Positions 12,689 to 24,271 of a stretch of DNA of 52,741 bases are shown piece by piece (the first letter of the stretch is position 1; each line of letters begins with the position of its first letter). The notes beneath the pieces are model-generated. The model made no database searches, had not been told where the DNA came from, and saw only the letters and a list, made by a program, of their open reading frames with translations. A program made the position numbers and the translations under genes. This DNA is from Chloromonas sp. AAM2 (Eukaryota; Chlorophyta; Chlorophyceae; Chlamydomonadales; Chlamydomonadaceae), in contig QAXH01004107.1 of the NCBI GenBank assembly GCA_004335635.1, positions 1,038-53,778 of the forward strand, in the 5' to 3' direction.

Positions 12689-14942
12689 CGCGTTCTGGCT
12701 TGTTACACGGTTCTAACACAACCCAAGAAGGCTGGGAGTGAGATGTTTTCAGACGATGATGATTTCAGCACATCTATGGGAGCCTAAATCCTAGACTGGG
12801 CAGCTGCAGCAGTCTTCAACCTGCTATGCAATGGCTTTTCCAATCAGCATTCCTTACCTCCAGCTATTGTGTGTGGGGCTGCTGCTGCTGCTGGTCCAAC
12901 AGGAGCTGCCCACAAAGTCACCCTCCACCTGCACCCCACCCCTAATTTACAACCAGAACGCCTGCCATTTGTGACCGTGCTGTCATCCTGAAGTTGTGCA
13001 GGCACTGCATGTGTAACAGCACTATGCCATCAGCGTATGGTACGCGTTGTACACGCGAGTGTGGGCAGTGCCTGGGGCTGGATTCACAGGCTTTACAGCT
13101 CGTGCTCGTGCAAGCACCCTGATGGTATCTCTGTCATGTCTGAGATCAATCCAAGGCTGATCTTCACCAGCGTACACTGATACTCGCCAGCTTGACCTTG
13201 TGCAGTCTGATGGATTTGTACGAGAAAGTCCTGATAGTAATGGGGACAGGTGCCCTTTCACGCTCACTAGGTTGTACGCATCCTGAGACCAGTGCCACCA
13301 CCGTCCTCCATGCCTCGGGTGAGTCTTGCACGTTCAAAAACCAATTGGACTAGACAAGCCCCAAGCCAGAACATGGTGTGATAACTTCCACCAAGGAGAG
13401 GGAATCTTGGTGTGGCAACTTCAAAGAGCCACGATGATTTCTGCCTTGTCCAGGCGCGAGCTTGTTTCATTTCCAACTGTGATCAGCACTGCTCCTCGCA
13501 GTTACCATCAACTAGCCCATCCGCAGGCAGCACACCTGCAACTGTCCTTCTGGAGATATCGTTCCGAGTGGTATCAAGTCCACATTACATTGGCTTTGAT
13601 AACCGCCTGTAGTGCGTTGGCCCGTGTCAGCTAGCTGTCCTTTGTATGCCAGCTGCTGTTGTCAGGCGCAGTGAGGCACCACAATGAGCTGTGAAATCAA
13701 CAGACGTATGCATCTGGGTTCGGATGCCGAATGTGTCCAGACAAGGACGCGAGACCTCTGGTCAAGAAGTCGAATCACAACAATTCAAATCGCAAACCAT
13801 GCAGTGAATGCCACAGCCCATGCGTGACTGCAGGCCTTGACCTGTCAATGTACATTCGAAGGTCCGTGTTTGTTGCATGGCCTGTGCAATTCCAAACCAG
13901 CAAAACTGCAACAAGGGCGAAATCATCAGTAAATTGGTGGTATTTTCCACACGCACAGCACCACCGATGGCACTCCTCGTCCCACTCAACAACAACCCAC
14001 CCCAGAAAACAGAGAGTTAGATACAGATCCGATCATTCATAGGCCCAGCAGCCACATCACTAGCTTCCAGGTGTGACGTCCAAATAATGAATACACACAG
14101 TTCTGATTGCTGATTGGCCCAGCAGCCGCATTGTTAGCTTCCAAATTTGACTTTTGGGATCTGTAGGTAGCAAAGGTCAGTACTTGGCAGTACGGTCATT
14201 GCGGCTTCATGGATTGCAGGACAGGGGCTTGGAGCATGGCTGGTTGTGCAGCACCTGGAGTTGTAGGTGCGGAGTCTGTAAGCTGGGGAGCAGAGGCGGC
14301 ACCATAGTAGGGCAGGAAGGAGCTTGGGGGCGTGTAGGTTGACTCGCCTGCATGAGCCACGTGCATCACATGCCACATTAGCCTAGCCAACCTGCCAGGC
14401 CTCGACTGAGTCTGACATAGGGGTTGAGGTCTTATCAGTCATGCATACGTCATGGAAAAACGAAGCACGCTGGTCACAAGGTGCGCACAAGTGAAATCGG
14501 CACCTACTTTGAAGACTGCCCCGACTGTGAACTGAAGTGGTAGCGAGTACAGATGCACCGCGGTACTCAAACGATGGAGGTGGTACCTCAGCCATGCAAG
14601 TATGCGCAAGATGCCATGTGCTAAAGGCAATTTTACATCAGGGAAGCCGTCACATGACACGGGTCGGGATGCGTACCGCCCTGACCTACCCTGAGAAAGA
14701 AGTTCAAAGTTCGCGTTGGGCTGCTGGTACTAAGCCCGAAACCCCCGCCGTCACCTGGGTAGGCCATGTGCTGACTTGGAGCCACCTACCGAACTCGGCT
14801 GCGATCTAAATCTGGCCAGCCCTCCTTCTCAACCTAATTGCAACGTATTCGAACACACTCACCAGTTTCAACGTTGTAAAAGTACCTGCAACACAAAAAG
14901 ACACAGCAGGTACACGCGGTCTAGTGCCCAAAGATTATCAGG

Positions 14943-15399
14943 TCAAAGGGAAGCGGTAACTATAGGGGCCAACTTAGGGCCTTGTGCTTCTATTGGTGTT
15001 GGCTGGGGCGTAACCGCCACTCTGATGCTAGACAACTGTGCTTCCACCACCTCTAGAAGGGTCTGGCTTCGTTGAGGCAGCTTAGGCATGGCCTTATGTG
15101 GCGCGGTGGCTTGGCTCAGGGCGGCGGGTGTAGGCGTAAAGCCTACAACATCCACCAACCGCTGTGAAGTCGGCGCGGCAGTAGGCACTACAGTTGCTTT
15201 GGCTGCTTGTTTGGCCAGATATGCTTGCCAGACAAAGGGGTCACTAAGAAACCCAGCCCCTGCACCGGGACAGGGCAACTCGTCGGGTACCGCAGCAGTA
15301 ACTTCCGACGAGCTGGCCATCCCTTCACTAGTGTCGCCCGGAGTCGCCCCAGCTGCATCTGCTAGCGTGGGTTCACCCGAGCTAGCTAGTTGTGCAACT
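14943..15399 (-). CDS. Open reading frame of unknown function, cut by the gap
   Basis: A minus-strand frame stays open from the gap edge to a stop at 14943 (about 150 codons), with an internal Met at 15320 (MASSSEVTAAVPDELPCPG). It is rich in Ala, Pro, Thr and Val and contains FLSDPFVWQAYLAKQ. I do not recognise it. No splice-joined partner is visible, and the minus-strand frames beyond the gap are not open. It may be a fragment of a retroelement structural gene, or non-coding. Confidence 0.22.
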
Positions 15400-15452
15400 N
15401 NNNNNNNNNNNNNNNNNNNNNNNNNNNNNNNNNNNNNNNNNNNNNNNNNNNN
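15400..15452. other. Assembly gap (53 Ns)
   Basis: A run of N; its true length is unknown, so frames on the two sides must not be joined. Confidence 0.99.
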
Positions 15453-16129
15453 TTGTGATACCCAAGGGTCAGCTATATCAGCCGCCTTCAGACCAGTGGA
15501 TGGGGGACGAAAGGGTGGCCCTCGTCATTGCCTAAAGCCCTCATCTAGCACTGATTCGTACGACCCACCCTTGCCGCATCAGGTCCCTACCAAGCCTAGC
15601 CCGAGGGTCCGCGGTCAAGTATTAAGCGGGGACTTATCCCCCATAGAAAAGGCCCTGCAGTATCCTTTAGCACACAATGAACGAATGCTACTGGAACGAG
15701 CAGCTCACGGTCAGGCCGACCTATGCTATCACAAGAATGATACTCTTGATGACCACTCGATGACGGTCGGTGTAGGTTGTCTGCAGCAATCAGCACACTA
15801 GCCTCCGCAGAACCTGAACCGCCTGGCAGGCAGCCCTTTCCTTTCCACAAGGTCCACCTCGTGACCTGTCGCCGACCTGCCCTCATGAAAACTCTCCGGC
15901 TTCTGACCTACCGGAACTTCTGCCCCGTGCTCGGGTAGACTGCCTCGCACTCCCTCCAGGGCGGCAGGCCCGAGGCGGCCAGGCTGGCTGCGGTCAAGCG
16001 GCCCATGGTGCGATTGCCTGCCACCTGCATGAGGAACAGGCCGCCGCGTTGTAAGTATCATAACCGCACATGGTCCAGCTGTGGTTTGACATTGGGCTGA
16101 ATTAGAACTGTTGAGTGACGGACACTGTC

Positions 16130-17843
16130 TCACATGGAAGTGTCCCAGAACTGGCAAACCTCTTTTTTCCCTGGCACGTGAACAGGTATCGCCAATTCAT
16201 GACCATCGACAGATGACAAGCGTCGTCCCACCTCTTTCTTCTCGTCAAAGTTCTTGACGTGCGCCTGCTCCAGCGCTTCATCAAGCGACAGCACCGTGAG
16301 CATAGTGTGGCCTGAGGTCGGGTCACGTGTGACTGTGAGCAGACCCATCAACTCGAGCTTGCTGATGGAGTCGCACACTTCAAAGTCAAGGCGGACCTCG
16401 AGCTTCTGCTTCCTGCGACGCGCAAAACAATTGTCAAGCTAATCCGGCGTCGTAGTCGGGCTCAAACAGCCTCAGGCCTTTGAGTTATAGCAAGCTACCC
16501 GCACAGGTTAATTTCTGCATCGTGTAGCGACATTCAACCCGCAAGCGTTTGATGCGCATTGTGGCGAGGCTGATGTGCAACTGCGCACTGTGCGTTGGTA
16601 TCAACTTTGACCCAACTCTGATCCATAACAAATAAGTTTGCCAGTTCTGGGACAATCTGGCTCCCAGAACTGGCAAACAAATGTTTTTTTGCCTGCCAGC
16701 TGGCGTGACCCACTTTATGAGTTGGTTGAGGTAGTCCTCCACCGCTATGTCCAAGTCCAACTTCCTGACGGGTGTTGGTGCCTTCAGGCCACGCCACAGG
16801 AAGAAGTAAGCCAGCATGGACTCGTTGTCTTCCTGACAGGTGTCCAGAGGAGACAGGGCAAGAGCGTCAAGCATGCGACAGGATGCTTGCCACTACTGCC
16901 CCACCCACCCAGCAAGGGTTGCATTGCATTTAATGCGGCACTGAAATGCTACCAGAATACTGAGTGTCATACCCACCCAACTACACTGAGTGTCATACCT
17001 GCTCCTGTGCTTCGTCCAGCACACCGCTGACCACCCCTGCATTGTTGTCCAGGTTGTGCGTGAGGCACAGATCGTTCAGGTAGGCCTGATACTCGCTCAT
17101 CTTGTCCTTCACTGCCAGGTACGCCTTGAAGCCCCTGTGCAGTACGAGGCAAGCAGGTACGATGTTGTGTGCGAGGAACAATTCTGCCCTCGTCGAGTCG
17201 CTGGTTGTACGTGGTGAGGCGTGGGCTGTCGTTATACTAGGCACAAAGTGCATTTTTCATGCGCACACACGGGACTGGACAATTCGAAGCATCTCAGATG
17301 TACATCGTACCGCTGCCACATACCCCTTGCATTGCTCTTTGCAAAGGGGGCGGTCCAATACTCTCAATGCGTTGGTAACAACATTGGTGGTGGGAGGTGC
17401 TGGTTGCAGTTCTGGGAGGTGGTGGCGCAGACTGTCAACTGTGGCTGGCTTCAAAACTATAGTTGATTATCAGCACGATCATCAACTATCTGCTCCACGT
17501 GTTCGAATGCTTACTGGGCTGCTCGGGTGAGCTGGCTGCCAGGCTGTGCTTAGCATGTGCTTGCGACACCTTGCCTTCATGGCGTGGCCTTTGCTGACCG
17601 CTGCACTGATCCCCTCAGCGCCTGTTGGTCGGTGATGGTTCGCACTGTGGTGTGCTCTTGTTGCTGAGATTTTGTTGCCTGCGCTTGCCCCTCTTGCTGT
17701 TCTCCCTTATGATGGCTGACATGGGTGGAACTCGTGCTCCTGCGGTACGCTGCTGGGAGCTTCTACAATTGCTGCCGCTGCGAGGCGCTCGCGCGCCTGT
17801 TGGTAGGAGATGGTGCACCTTGGTATTACAAGCACGACTCGGA

Positions 17844-17874
<31 letters not shown>

Positions 17875-20800
17875 GCAGACTACCATGTGCCTGTTGCGTG
17901 CGCTGGCCAGCTCGAGCACATTAGGTATACGCAACCTGCGTCGGGGGTGAGCTTCTGAGGCGCTCGCTGGCCAGGATGTCGGAATTTGATAGGTTGTGCT
18001 CCATTCTATTTCGAACGTTGGAGAGCTGCTGAGCTGACCGAGACCTATTTGATGTGGCACACCGGCGGCTTCTTGAGCACGAACGCGCCGGATTTGCGGG
18101 CTTTCGCCAAAACAGCCATGATGAGCCTCCTGTAGACGGGATGCGCCTATTACCTCCCTTTGACCCAAGCGGCGAGCCGGCGCGATACCTTGGCAACTGG
18201 GACCACTGGAAATCAACTGCTGCCCGGAAACCTCGACGTTATTCACTCACCACGTGAGGGGCATGGCGACCAGCACTAGCGATAACAAAATGTTGGTCGT
18301 GGAGTCGAAGTCGAGGGTGCCGGTCGCGGCCTTGTAGATTGCCATGCCAACGCCCACAATGATCGGCACCCAGATCTGCGGACATGTCGCATGGACGAGC
18401 AGGGCACAACACGAAATGAGTTGCAGGCGACGCAGGCAACTGGCGCCCGGATCTGCGGACTGGATGCATGGCATGAACGAGCATGGCCTGCGCGTACTCC
18501 CCGACCTGCAGGCCACACCTCCCTGCTTGTCCCACTGCTCGCACGCATTCCGCTCACGGCTCCAATTCCTTGCCAGTTTTCTTTGGACACAACTCTGAAG
18601 CACGTTCCAAACATATCCTCGTCTTGGCGAGGTTCAAGTTGCACGTAAGCCCCTCTACGCTCCTGTCCCGGTGTCGCCCACCATGAGCATATCGAACCAT
18701 GTGAACTTGGCCGTGGCGCCGGGCAGCAGCATGTCAAGATCAGCGAGATCAACGTCCTGAGCAGACACACACAATACAGCAGCACAGATCGTAGCTTCAG
18801 ACGATCGAACGCGTATTTGAAAGCTACCAACATCACCGGAACGGCATGTATGGACAAGCACAATTGCTTTTCCGACCACGAGCAGCAGATTAGGCCCGAT
18901 CCATGCACTATCAATCAGCTTGATTGTCCCTCGTGCAGGCTGGCTGGCCACGGATGGGTGTGGTCATTCCCGGTCTTCTTCAGCCCACGCATGTCTTGAG
19001 AGCCACATGGTTTTCCACCCCCGCGCCCTGTGTTTTTCAGGATGTTGTCCTCCTCTGCCATCAACTGTATTGGCTTATGTGCTTCATTACGGTGTCCTTC
19101 AGCCGACACAAGTCTTAAGAGCCACACACTACTCTGCGCCCCCGCCCTGTGTTCTGACACATACCTTGAACAGCTTAAGGTACACGTATCCCGGCTCCAC
19201 CTTAATATTGTCGCCTATGGACACACCCTTGCTCCTGCGGAGAGGATGCACACAAGTCAGTAGGGCGCAGGTCACACGCAACTCAAAAGCGACCAATCCG
19301 TCTGCTCTTTCGTCAAGCTCAGAACTGTCTATCCCCTCCTGCTGCAGTTCGTGTGGCAAGACATGACATATGTGCAAGCCATGCCAGGTCTTGCCACACA
19401 AACTGCAACCCAAACCGGCATGGTATGTACGTTGACATGTTGCCATGGCATTCAACAACAACCAATCACCTACCAGAAGCACTTGCACCATGTCCTGAAG
19501 CAGCTCCACAGGCAGTTGCCCCATGTGCGTATCCGTTTCTGCTCCAGGTAGGTATGTACCTGGTCCTCGGGCTGCAGGGAGTAGCAGAGAGCCAGGCGCT
19601 GGTACACCTGAGCGGCCTCGGGCAGGGCACAGCCAAGGTCAAGCTCTGGGTTGGGTTGAAATTTGGGTCGAGTTTTGGTTCAAGGTCTAGATTGAGCTTT
19701 TGATTAGCTTTGGGCTGGGATTACACTGCAACACAAGACACGGGTGAGTGAGTTCGGTCATCGTAGTATTCGTGTGGCCTGCCACGACCTCGTTGCATCC
19801 TGGAGCAGTTGAGGCGGACGTGCAGTGGGAGTCATGCGCCCATGAGATGTGGGACAGGAAATGATGAGAAAAGATGGCTTGCAGCATCTGACTCGACAGC
19901 TGCCATAGCCATTGTCAGCAGGACGCTGGCTAACCTTGGCCAGCACAAAGCGCCCATAGAGTTTGAAAACACGCACGTTGCCCATCGCGTAAAAATAAGC
20001 CGACCGACACAACGATTGGGATGCAGACTCACCATGGTTTCTACTTCTTTTGTTCGGAACCACGTCTTCCAGCTCTTGTACTTCACCTGCAAAGATTCAA
20101 TATGGACCATGCACATCCAAGCTTCTGCAGCTATGCCTATGGCAGCGTTTCGTTTGGTGTTCTCTGTGTCGATAGCAACAACACCCTGGTGCCTTGCTTG
20201 ACAGAATCAGAGTACGCTTGGATAGGCGCAAGAGGATCTGCAAACTCTACCTTGATATGGTGCTGTAGACGCTGCATTTAAGCAGGTGGTTGGGCAGCAA
20301 GTCAACATACTGGGCCCCTCAGGCGCACAACTGTTGTTGACCCACCGTCTTTGTCCGTTGACCTCGGAACCAGAACTGCGACCGGATGAGCTGTGCGCTC
20401 ACTGGCTCCACCTCGAGCCCTTTCGCGCCCTGCGCCTCGTGGCAGTGAGCCAGAGCCTCTCCGGTGACAACGTCGAACTCGCCCTGAAACATGCGCGCAG
20501 CAGAGTGGGTGTACGCAAAGGAACGGGTCAACAATGTCGACAGCCGACAGTTCCCGACAAGAGGATCGCATGGCTGCGTACCCCAGCTGTCCAAGCTACA
20601 TGTCCAGAAATGGCTGCAAATGACCGGACCCAACGAGGGATGCGACGATCATGACTTCCACAGACCAAAGCAATCGCTGGTATCATTGGAACTCGTGGGG
20701 CAGTCGCTGGACATCGCATCGACTTGAGCCCCATGAGACCTATGGATGCTGAAGTTCTGGGATGTCTGCAACTGGGGCTGCCTGGAACTGGAGCTGCCTG

Positions 20801-21089
20801 AACTGGAGCATGGCTGCATACGCAGGTGCATAGGGCCGCGTGGCCTCCTTGCCTTCTCCTTCAGTTCAACTCCATGTCATCACCCAGAACACTCTCAGCC
20901 CTGCGCACCCCTGATCAGGGACCCACAGATACCGACACACAGCAGGCCTCAAGTTCCTGGTTTGAACCCGCCTTCTGCCTGCTGTTATCATGTCCACAGG
21001 CAAACCGCCATGTGCTCTATGCACCCTATGCACATGGTGTTTGGGCTTAACCACCCGGCCTCTTTACTTGCGCCGACCGGTGCCACCTC

Positions 21090-21152
<63 letters not shown>

Positions 21153-23582
21153 TCCCACCCTATGCAATCCATTCACCCCAGCGCTGCCTCACCTTGTCCA
21201 ACACGGACAGGAATTCCCTCTCAAAGTCATTCTGCATCGTCCGTTTCTCCGCCCTGCATCGACAGTTACCAACCCGTGAATACCTCACCTAGACAATCGC
21301 ACTGGGAATGGCCTGATGCACAGCCTGTAACCCATGGTCAGCATTCTTCTGGATTTCAGATGGTGCGTGAAGTGATGAGTATGGGCGCATCGGGCCAGGT
21401 GCCTGATGGTGATATTCACATAAGGCAAGGTAATGCAGCGTGTGTGCCAGGTGGTGTGTTGTAATGCAGCGTGTGTGCATGCCACTCCACTCAAAGCCAA
21501 ACTTTGATGCGTGGTGCGTGATGTGTGACGGGTGGTGTGTGATGTGTGGTGTGTGACTCACGGGTCAATGATGCCTGCACCAGGGTCCTCGGCGTCATTG
21601 TCAGGGTCCACAAACGCATACCTACACAACCGCACGCATGAAGCATGAAGACACGTCTTCAGTGGTGAGCAGGGTGCTAATCCCAAGATGATCATGGGAC
21701 ACGCATGGAGCAATAAAGCATGCATGAAGTGCTCATCTCATCAATCGGGGAAACGGTCACGTACTCAACACATACCAAGAGTGCCTTGCAGTGTGGAAAC
21801 TGCTGATGAATGCACGCCAGTCCAAAGGTGTGGCTGTGACTGAGAAGTGGCATAATCATCAGACTGAGGAAGCCGTCTTGTCAATCACTCTTTTGTACCC
21901 ATGGTCGTTGCCATGCACCACTGTTTGCCATGCATGACTGTTTGTCACGCATCACTCCGATCGCTGGCTCCACTCACTTATCCTTGACGTCGCCATACAT
22001 GAGGGTTAGCCTGAGGGTGTTGCGTGCCGACAGCCAGCGGCACAGGCGGAAGAACTTGTTCGTTGTGTCCTGGGACGGGAATGCCTTGGGAAAATCCTGC
22101 AGGGCAGAGCCATTGTCATGTGCATGTCAACACAGCAATAGAAGAGCACAAAAAAAAGATGATTGCCAGTTCTGGGTCAGTATCCAGGATGACACTGGGA
22201 TCAGTGTGGCAACAGGGACAAGGTGAGGACCTCTGGCATATCCCTGTACTCTGGCATAAACCCTGCTCATGGGCTTCCCTGTCGCCACACTGGTTCCAGT
22301 GCAGTCCTTGTAAACTGTCCCAGAACTGGCAAACATCTTTTTTCCCCCTTGGTTACGACAACAATGCGATTCCTTAGCATGGCAAACAGAAGCACCCAGC
22401 AACCGTTGCACTGAAGCATGCAGACAGCCTCATCTGATCCATGTGTGTGCATCAGGTCGGTGCAAGTTGCATGTGGCGGTTATGTTCCGGTGCCGTTTCC
22501 TCACGTCAATCAACTGGTCACGTAGGTCCGGGTATCGGAAAGGAATGTATTGCTCCACGAGCGGCCCGTCCTGTGGATGCAGCACCTCCGAGGCATGACT
22601 GCACAGGGGGCCGTAGGCGGGTTGCGGTGGGAGCTGTGGGTGGGAGGCAGGCGACCCTGGGTTGAGCAGGGGTGTGGTAGCAGTGCTACCAAAGGGGTTG
22701 ACTACTGCTTGAGGGGCTTGCTGGAGGGCTGTGCCGGGCGCGAATGCTGCTAGGGGTGGAAGCTCGGCAGGCGGCTGCAGCACCAGCTGTGTGCCTAAGT
22801 GCAAGGCCGGCTGTGAAGGTTGCTGATTGGTGTGTGGTGCTGGTGTGGCCTGCTGCTGGCTAGCCTGTGGTAAGAGCGGCAATGAGGCTTGCTGCCGTGC
22901 TAGTGGTGGAGGCAGCAGGGGTGGCTGTGGTACCGGTGCCAGCAAGTGGGTGCCCTGAGCGGGGGGCGCCAGCAGGCCGGTCCATGCGGGGGGTGCGGGG
23001 GCGCTCTCTGGGGCGCCTAGTGGTGAGGGAAGCGGGGCGACCTGGTTGGGCTTGACGCCAATTACAGGAGGGAGAGGGCCTGCACACGGAACAGACAGAA
23101 GCTCAGCGAGATAGCTCTTGGGTGAGTAGGCAAGTATCAGGACTGGGCATAGAGCCTGAAACGTTTTCAGGTGCCAGTAACCTGCAACAGCCACAAGTGT
23201 TTGTGCTGTTGTTGCTTGGATGATGGATTGATGGTGATGGATTGCGGCAAGCACGATGCAAACTGCTTGGCAGCAAGCTTGTTTAAGGCTGTGTGTGGAG
23301 GCACGTGCGTGCGCATGCACCGACAGTGCAGTGATGTGTGTGCCGGGCATGAATGTGTCTAGCCACTTGCCCGCCCTCCAGGCTCTCACCCTGGGACATG
23401 TCAGACTGCCCGCACAGGTCTGAATGGGTGTAGTAGCCTACAGTGTGCCCTGCGTGACACGTGTTACAGCGCAAGCAAACCCATCGCTGCACATCGTGGT
23501 GCGGCAGCTTAGTATGTCCAATGTCGTGCTCCTGTCTGCTCCCTGGCAGGTGCGATTTGGAGGGTGCCAGTCTATTAGTCAA
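16130..23582 (-). CDS. DUF3754 / TMEM143-family membrane protein
   Basis: Family of plant, algal and animal membrane proteins of unknown biochemical role (human member TMEM143). Exons in transcript order: 23582-23390, 23079-22505, 22096-21978, 21621-21562, 21253-21193, 20483-20346, 20086-20033, 19607-19474, 19234-19165, 18756-18682, 18375-18251, 17134-16999, 16832-16714, 16412-16130. All junctions keep phase (about 713 residues). Family landmarks: YIPFRYPDLRDQL; KSWKTWFRTKEVETM|VYQRL; YVYLKLFK|DVDLADLDMLLPG; two hydrophobic stretches at residues about 494-535 (IWVPIIVGVGMAIYKAA and ILLSLVLVAMP); AYLNDLCLTHNLDNNAGV; AYFFLWRGL; and a C-terminal LDEALEQ. A Pro/Gln/Ala-rich region of about 180 residues precedes the domain. 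The 5' end is uncertain: translation may begin at 23582 (which adds a CLRCNTCHAGH segment) or at ATG 23399 (MSQ...). The last codons and stop come from a transposon end (16141-16168). Introns hold two more copies of that family. Confidence 0.87.
16141..16168 (+). mobile_element. Fold-back element end inside the last DUF3754 exon
   Basis: TGTCCCAGAACTGGCAAAC followed by CTCTTTTTT is the right-end pattern of the family. Read on the minus strand it supplies the codons KKEVCQFWDT just before the TGA at 16130-16132. No left partner was found to its left, so the element is truncated. Confidence 0.7.
16636..16678. mobile_element. 43-bp minimal inverted-repeat element in intron
   Basis: GTTTGCCAGTTCTGGGA (16636-16652) and its exact reverse complement (16662-16678) are separated by 9 bases, with A/T-rich flanks ending in a T run. 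This is the shortest possible paired form of the family. It lies in the last intron (16413-16713) of the DUF3754 gene. Confidence 0.75.
17845..17874. repeat. (CTT)n microsatellite, about 10 units
   Basis: A clean trinucleotide run inside the 1.1-kb intron (17135-18250) of the minus-strand DUF3754 gene; it reads as (AAG)n on the coding strand. Confidence 0.95.
21090..21155. repeat. (TTTC)n microsatellite, about 16 units
   Basis: An uninterrupted tetranucleotide run inside the DUF3754 intron 20484-21192. It starts about 40 bases beyond the donor, and reads as a (GAAA)n purine tract on the transcript. Confidence 0.97.
21507..21558. repeat. GTGTGATG-type simple repeat beside a splice donor
   Basis: Imperfect GTGTG/GATG units abut the donor of the exon 21562-21621. 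On the transcript this is a CA-rich tract starting right at the donor. Confidence 0.7.
22152..22343. mobile_element. Fold-back (MITE-like) element in intron
   Basis: Left end AAAAAAGATGATTGCCAG (22152-) pairs with right end CTGGCAAACATCTTTTTT (-22343). Pairing continues inward: GTGTGGCAACAGGGA near 22206 matches TCCCTGTCGCCACAC near 22277. The whole 192 bases can therefore fold as one imperfect hairpin. It lies in intron 22097-22504 of the DUF3754 gene. No transposase is encoded, so it is non-autonomous. Confidence 0.82.
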
Positions 23583-24271
23583 GAGGGTGACTTGCTATCA
23601 TGGGACGTTCTGCATGAGGTTGTGTCAGGGGGTCACGTTGGATGCAGACCCAGCAGCCGGCTGTGACCCTGGCTTGGCTGATAGTGATGGCTGGGATCAG
23701 TTGCACTGGTCATGTATCACAACCAGGCAGTTCGCTAGCGCCCTGAATGCTCCTTGTATACAATTCTCACCACATGAGTTGGCTTCGTGCAACCACCATG
23801 CGCTGCATGTTGTTTGATGCTGCTAGGCAATCCACATGAGCGCGGCATGCCGGTCTCATAATTACTGCCATACACGTACCTGCTCTTCAGCAACTCCGTT
23901 CACAGCTATCATTCTCTCCTGCATTGGGCAGTTTACTGCTGTTCTTGTTGCCTAAGCCTCACACACAAACGACCCGCTGCCTGTGTGGGGGTTGCTTCTT
24001 TTCACACTTCACGTGCGCACATCACATCAGTTGGCTTGTGGGGATGGTGTTGAACTACTGTGTCATTCGGTGTGGCCCCGCAGCATACCACAAAAATCGT
24101 ACCGGCGTACCTGCGACCGTTATACCTTTGTTGCCTCTCTATCACCGGAGCTCTTCAGGGTGACAGTCCCACAACTTGTTATTCTTACCATAATTCTTGT
24201 GAGCCCTCGCCTGCCGCAAGGCAGGGCCGGAGCCAGACCTTCCAGAAGTATCCACCAGGGCTTGTTCAACC
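23583..24271. promoter_or_regulatory. Divergent intergenic region (DUF3754 and RING ligase genes)
   Basis: The 689 bases between the two oppositely transcribed genes must hold both promoters unless more 5' exons exist. I see no clear TATA box. No coding signal is evident. Confidence 0.45.

Larger units (their letters stand above)
12584..16129. other. Intergenic, gene-poor, holds the assembly gap
   Basis: After the H4 promoter I see no recognisable gene up to the stop of the DUF3754 gene at 16130. The stretch includes an N run at 15400-15452. An open frame of unknown nature lies on the minus strand left of the gap. An open plus-strand frame also crosses the gap (15088-15801), but its frame cannot be trusted across Ns. 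Confidence 0.45.

Noticed and set aside
15088..15801. Plus-strand open frame crossing the N run
   Set aside because: The gap length is arbitrary, so the frames on the two sides cannot be joined; no motif is seen on either side.
19474..19524. Alternative frame MGQLPVELLQDMVQVLL that suggested a frameshift
   Set aside because: The other frame runs straight through from VYQRLALCYSLQPEDQ and splices in phase into SKGVSIGDN, so no frameshift is needed.
19940..20032. Coding-like minus-strand frame (GNVRVFKLYGRFVLAK) within the DUF3754 gene
   Set aside because: Including it needs a weak GTCAAC donor and a different frame for the preceding exon. Joining KEVETM (20033) directly to VYQRL (19607) uses consensus sites, keeps phase and fits the family better.
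20988..21292. Frames with long KERKKERK or FLSFFLSF runs
   Set aside because: They are translations of the (TTTC)n microsatellite within an intron.
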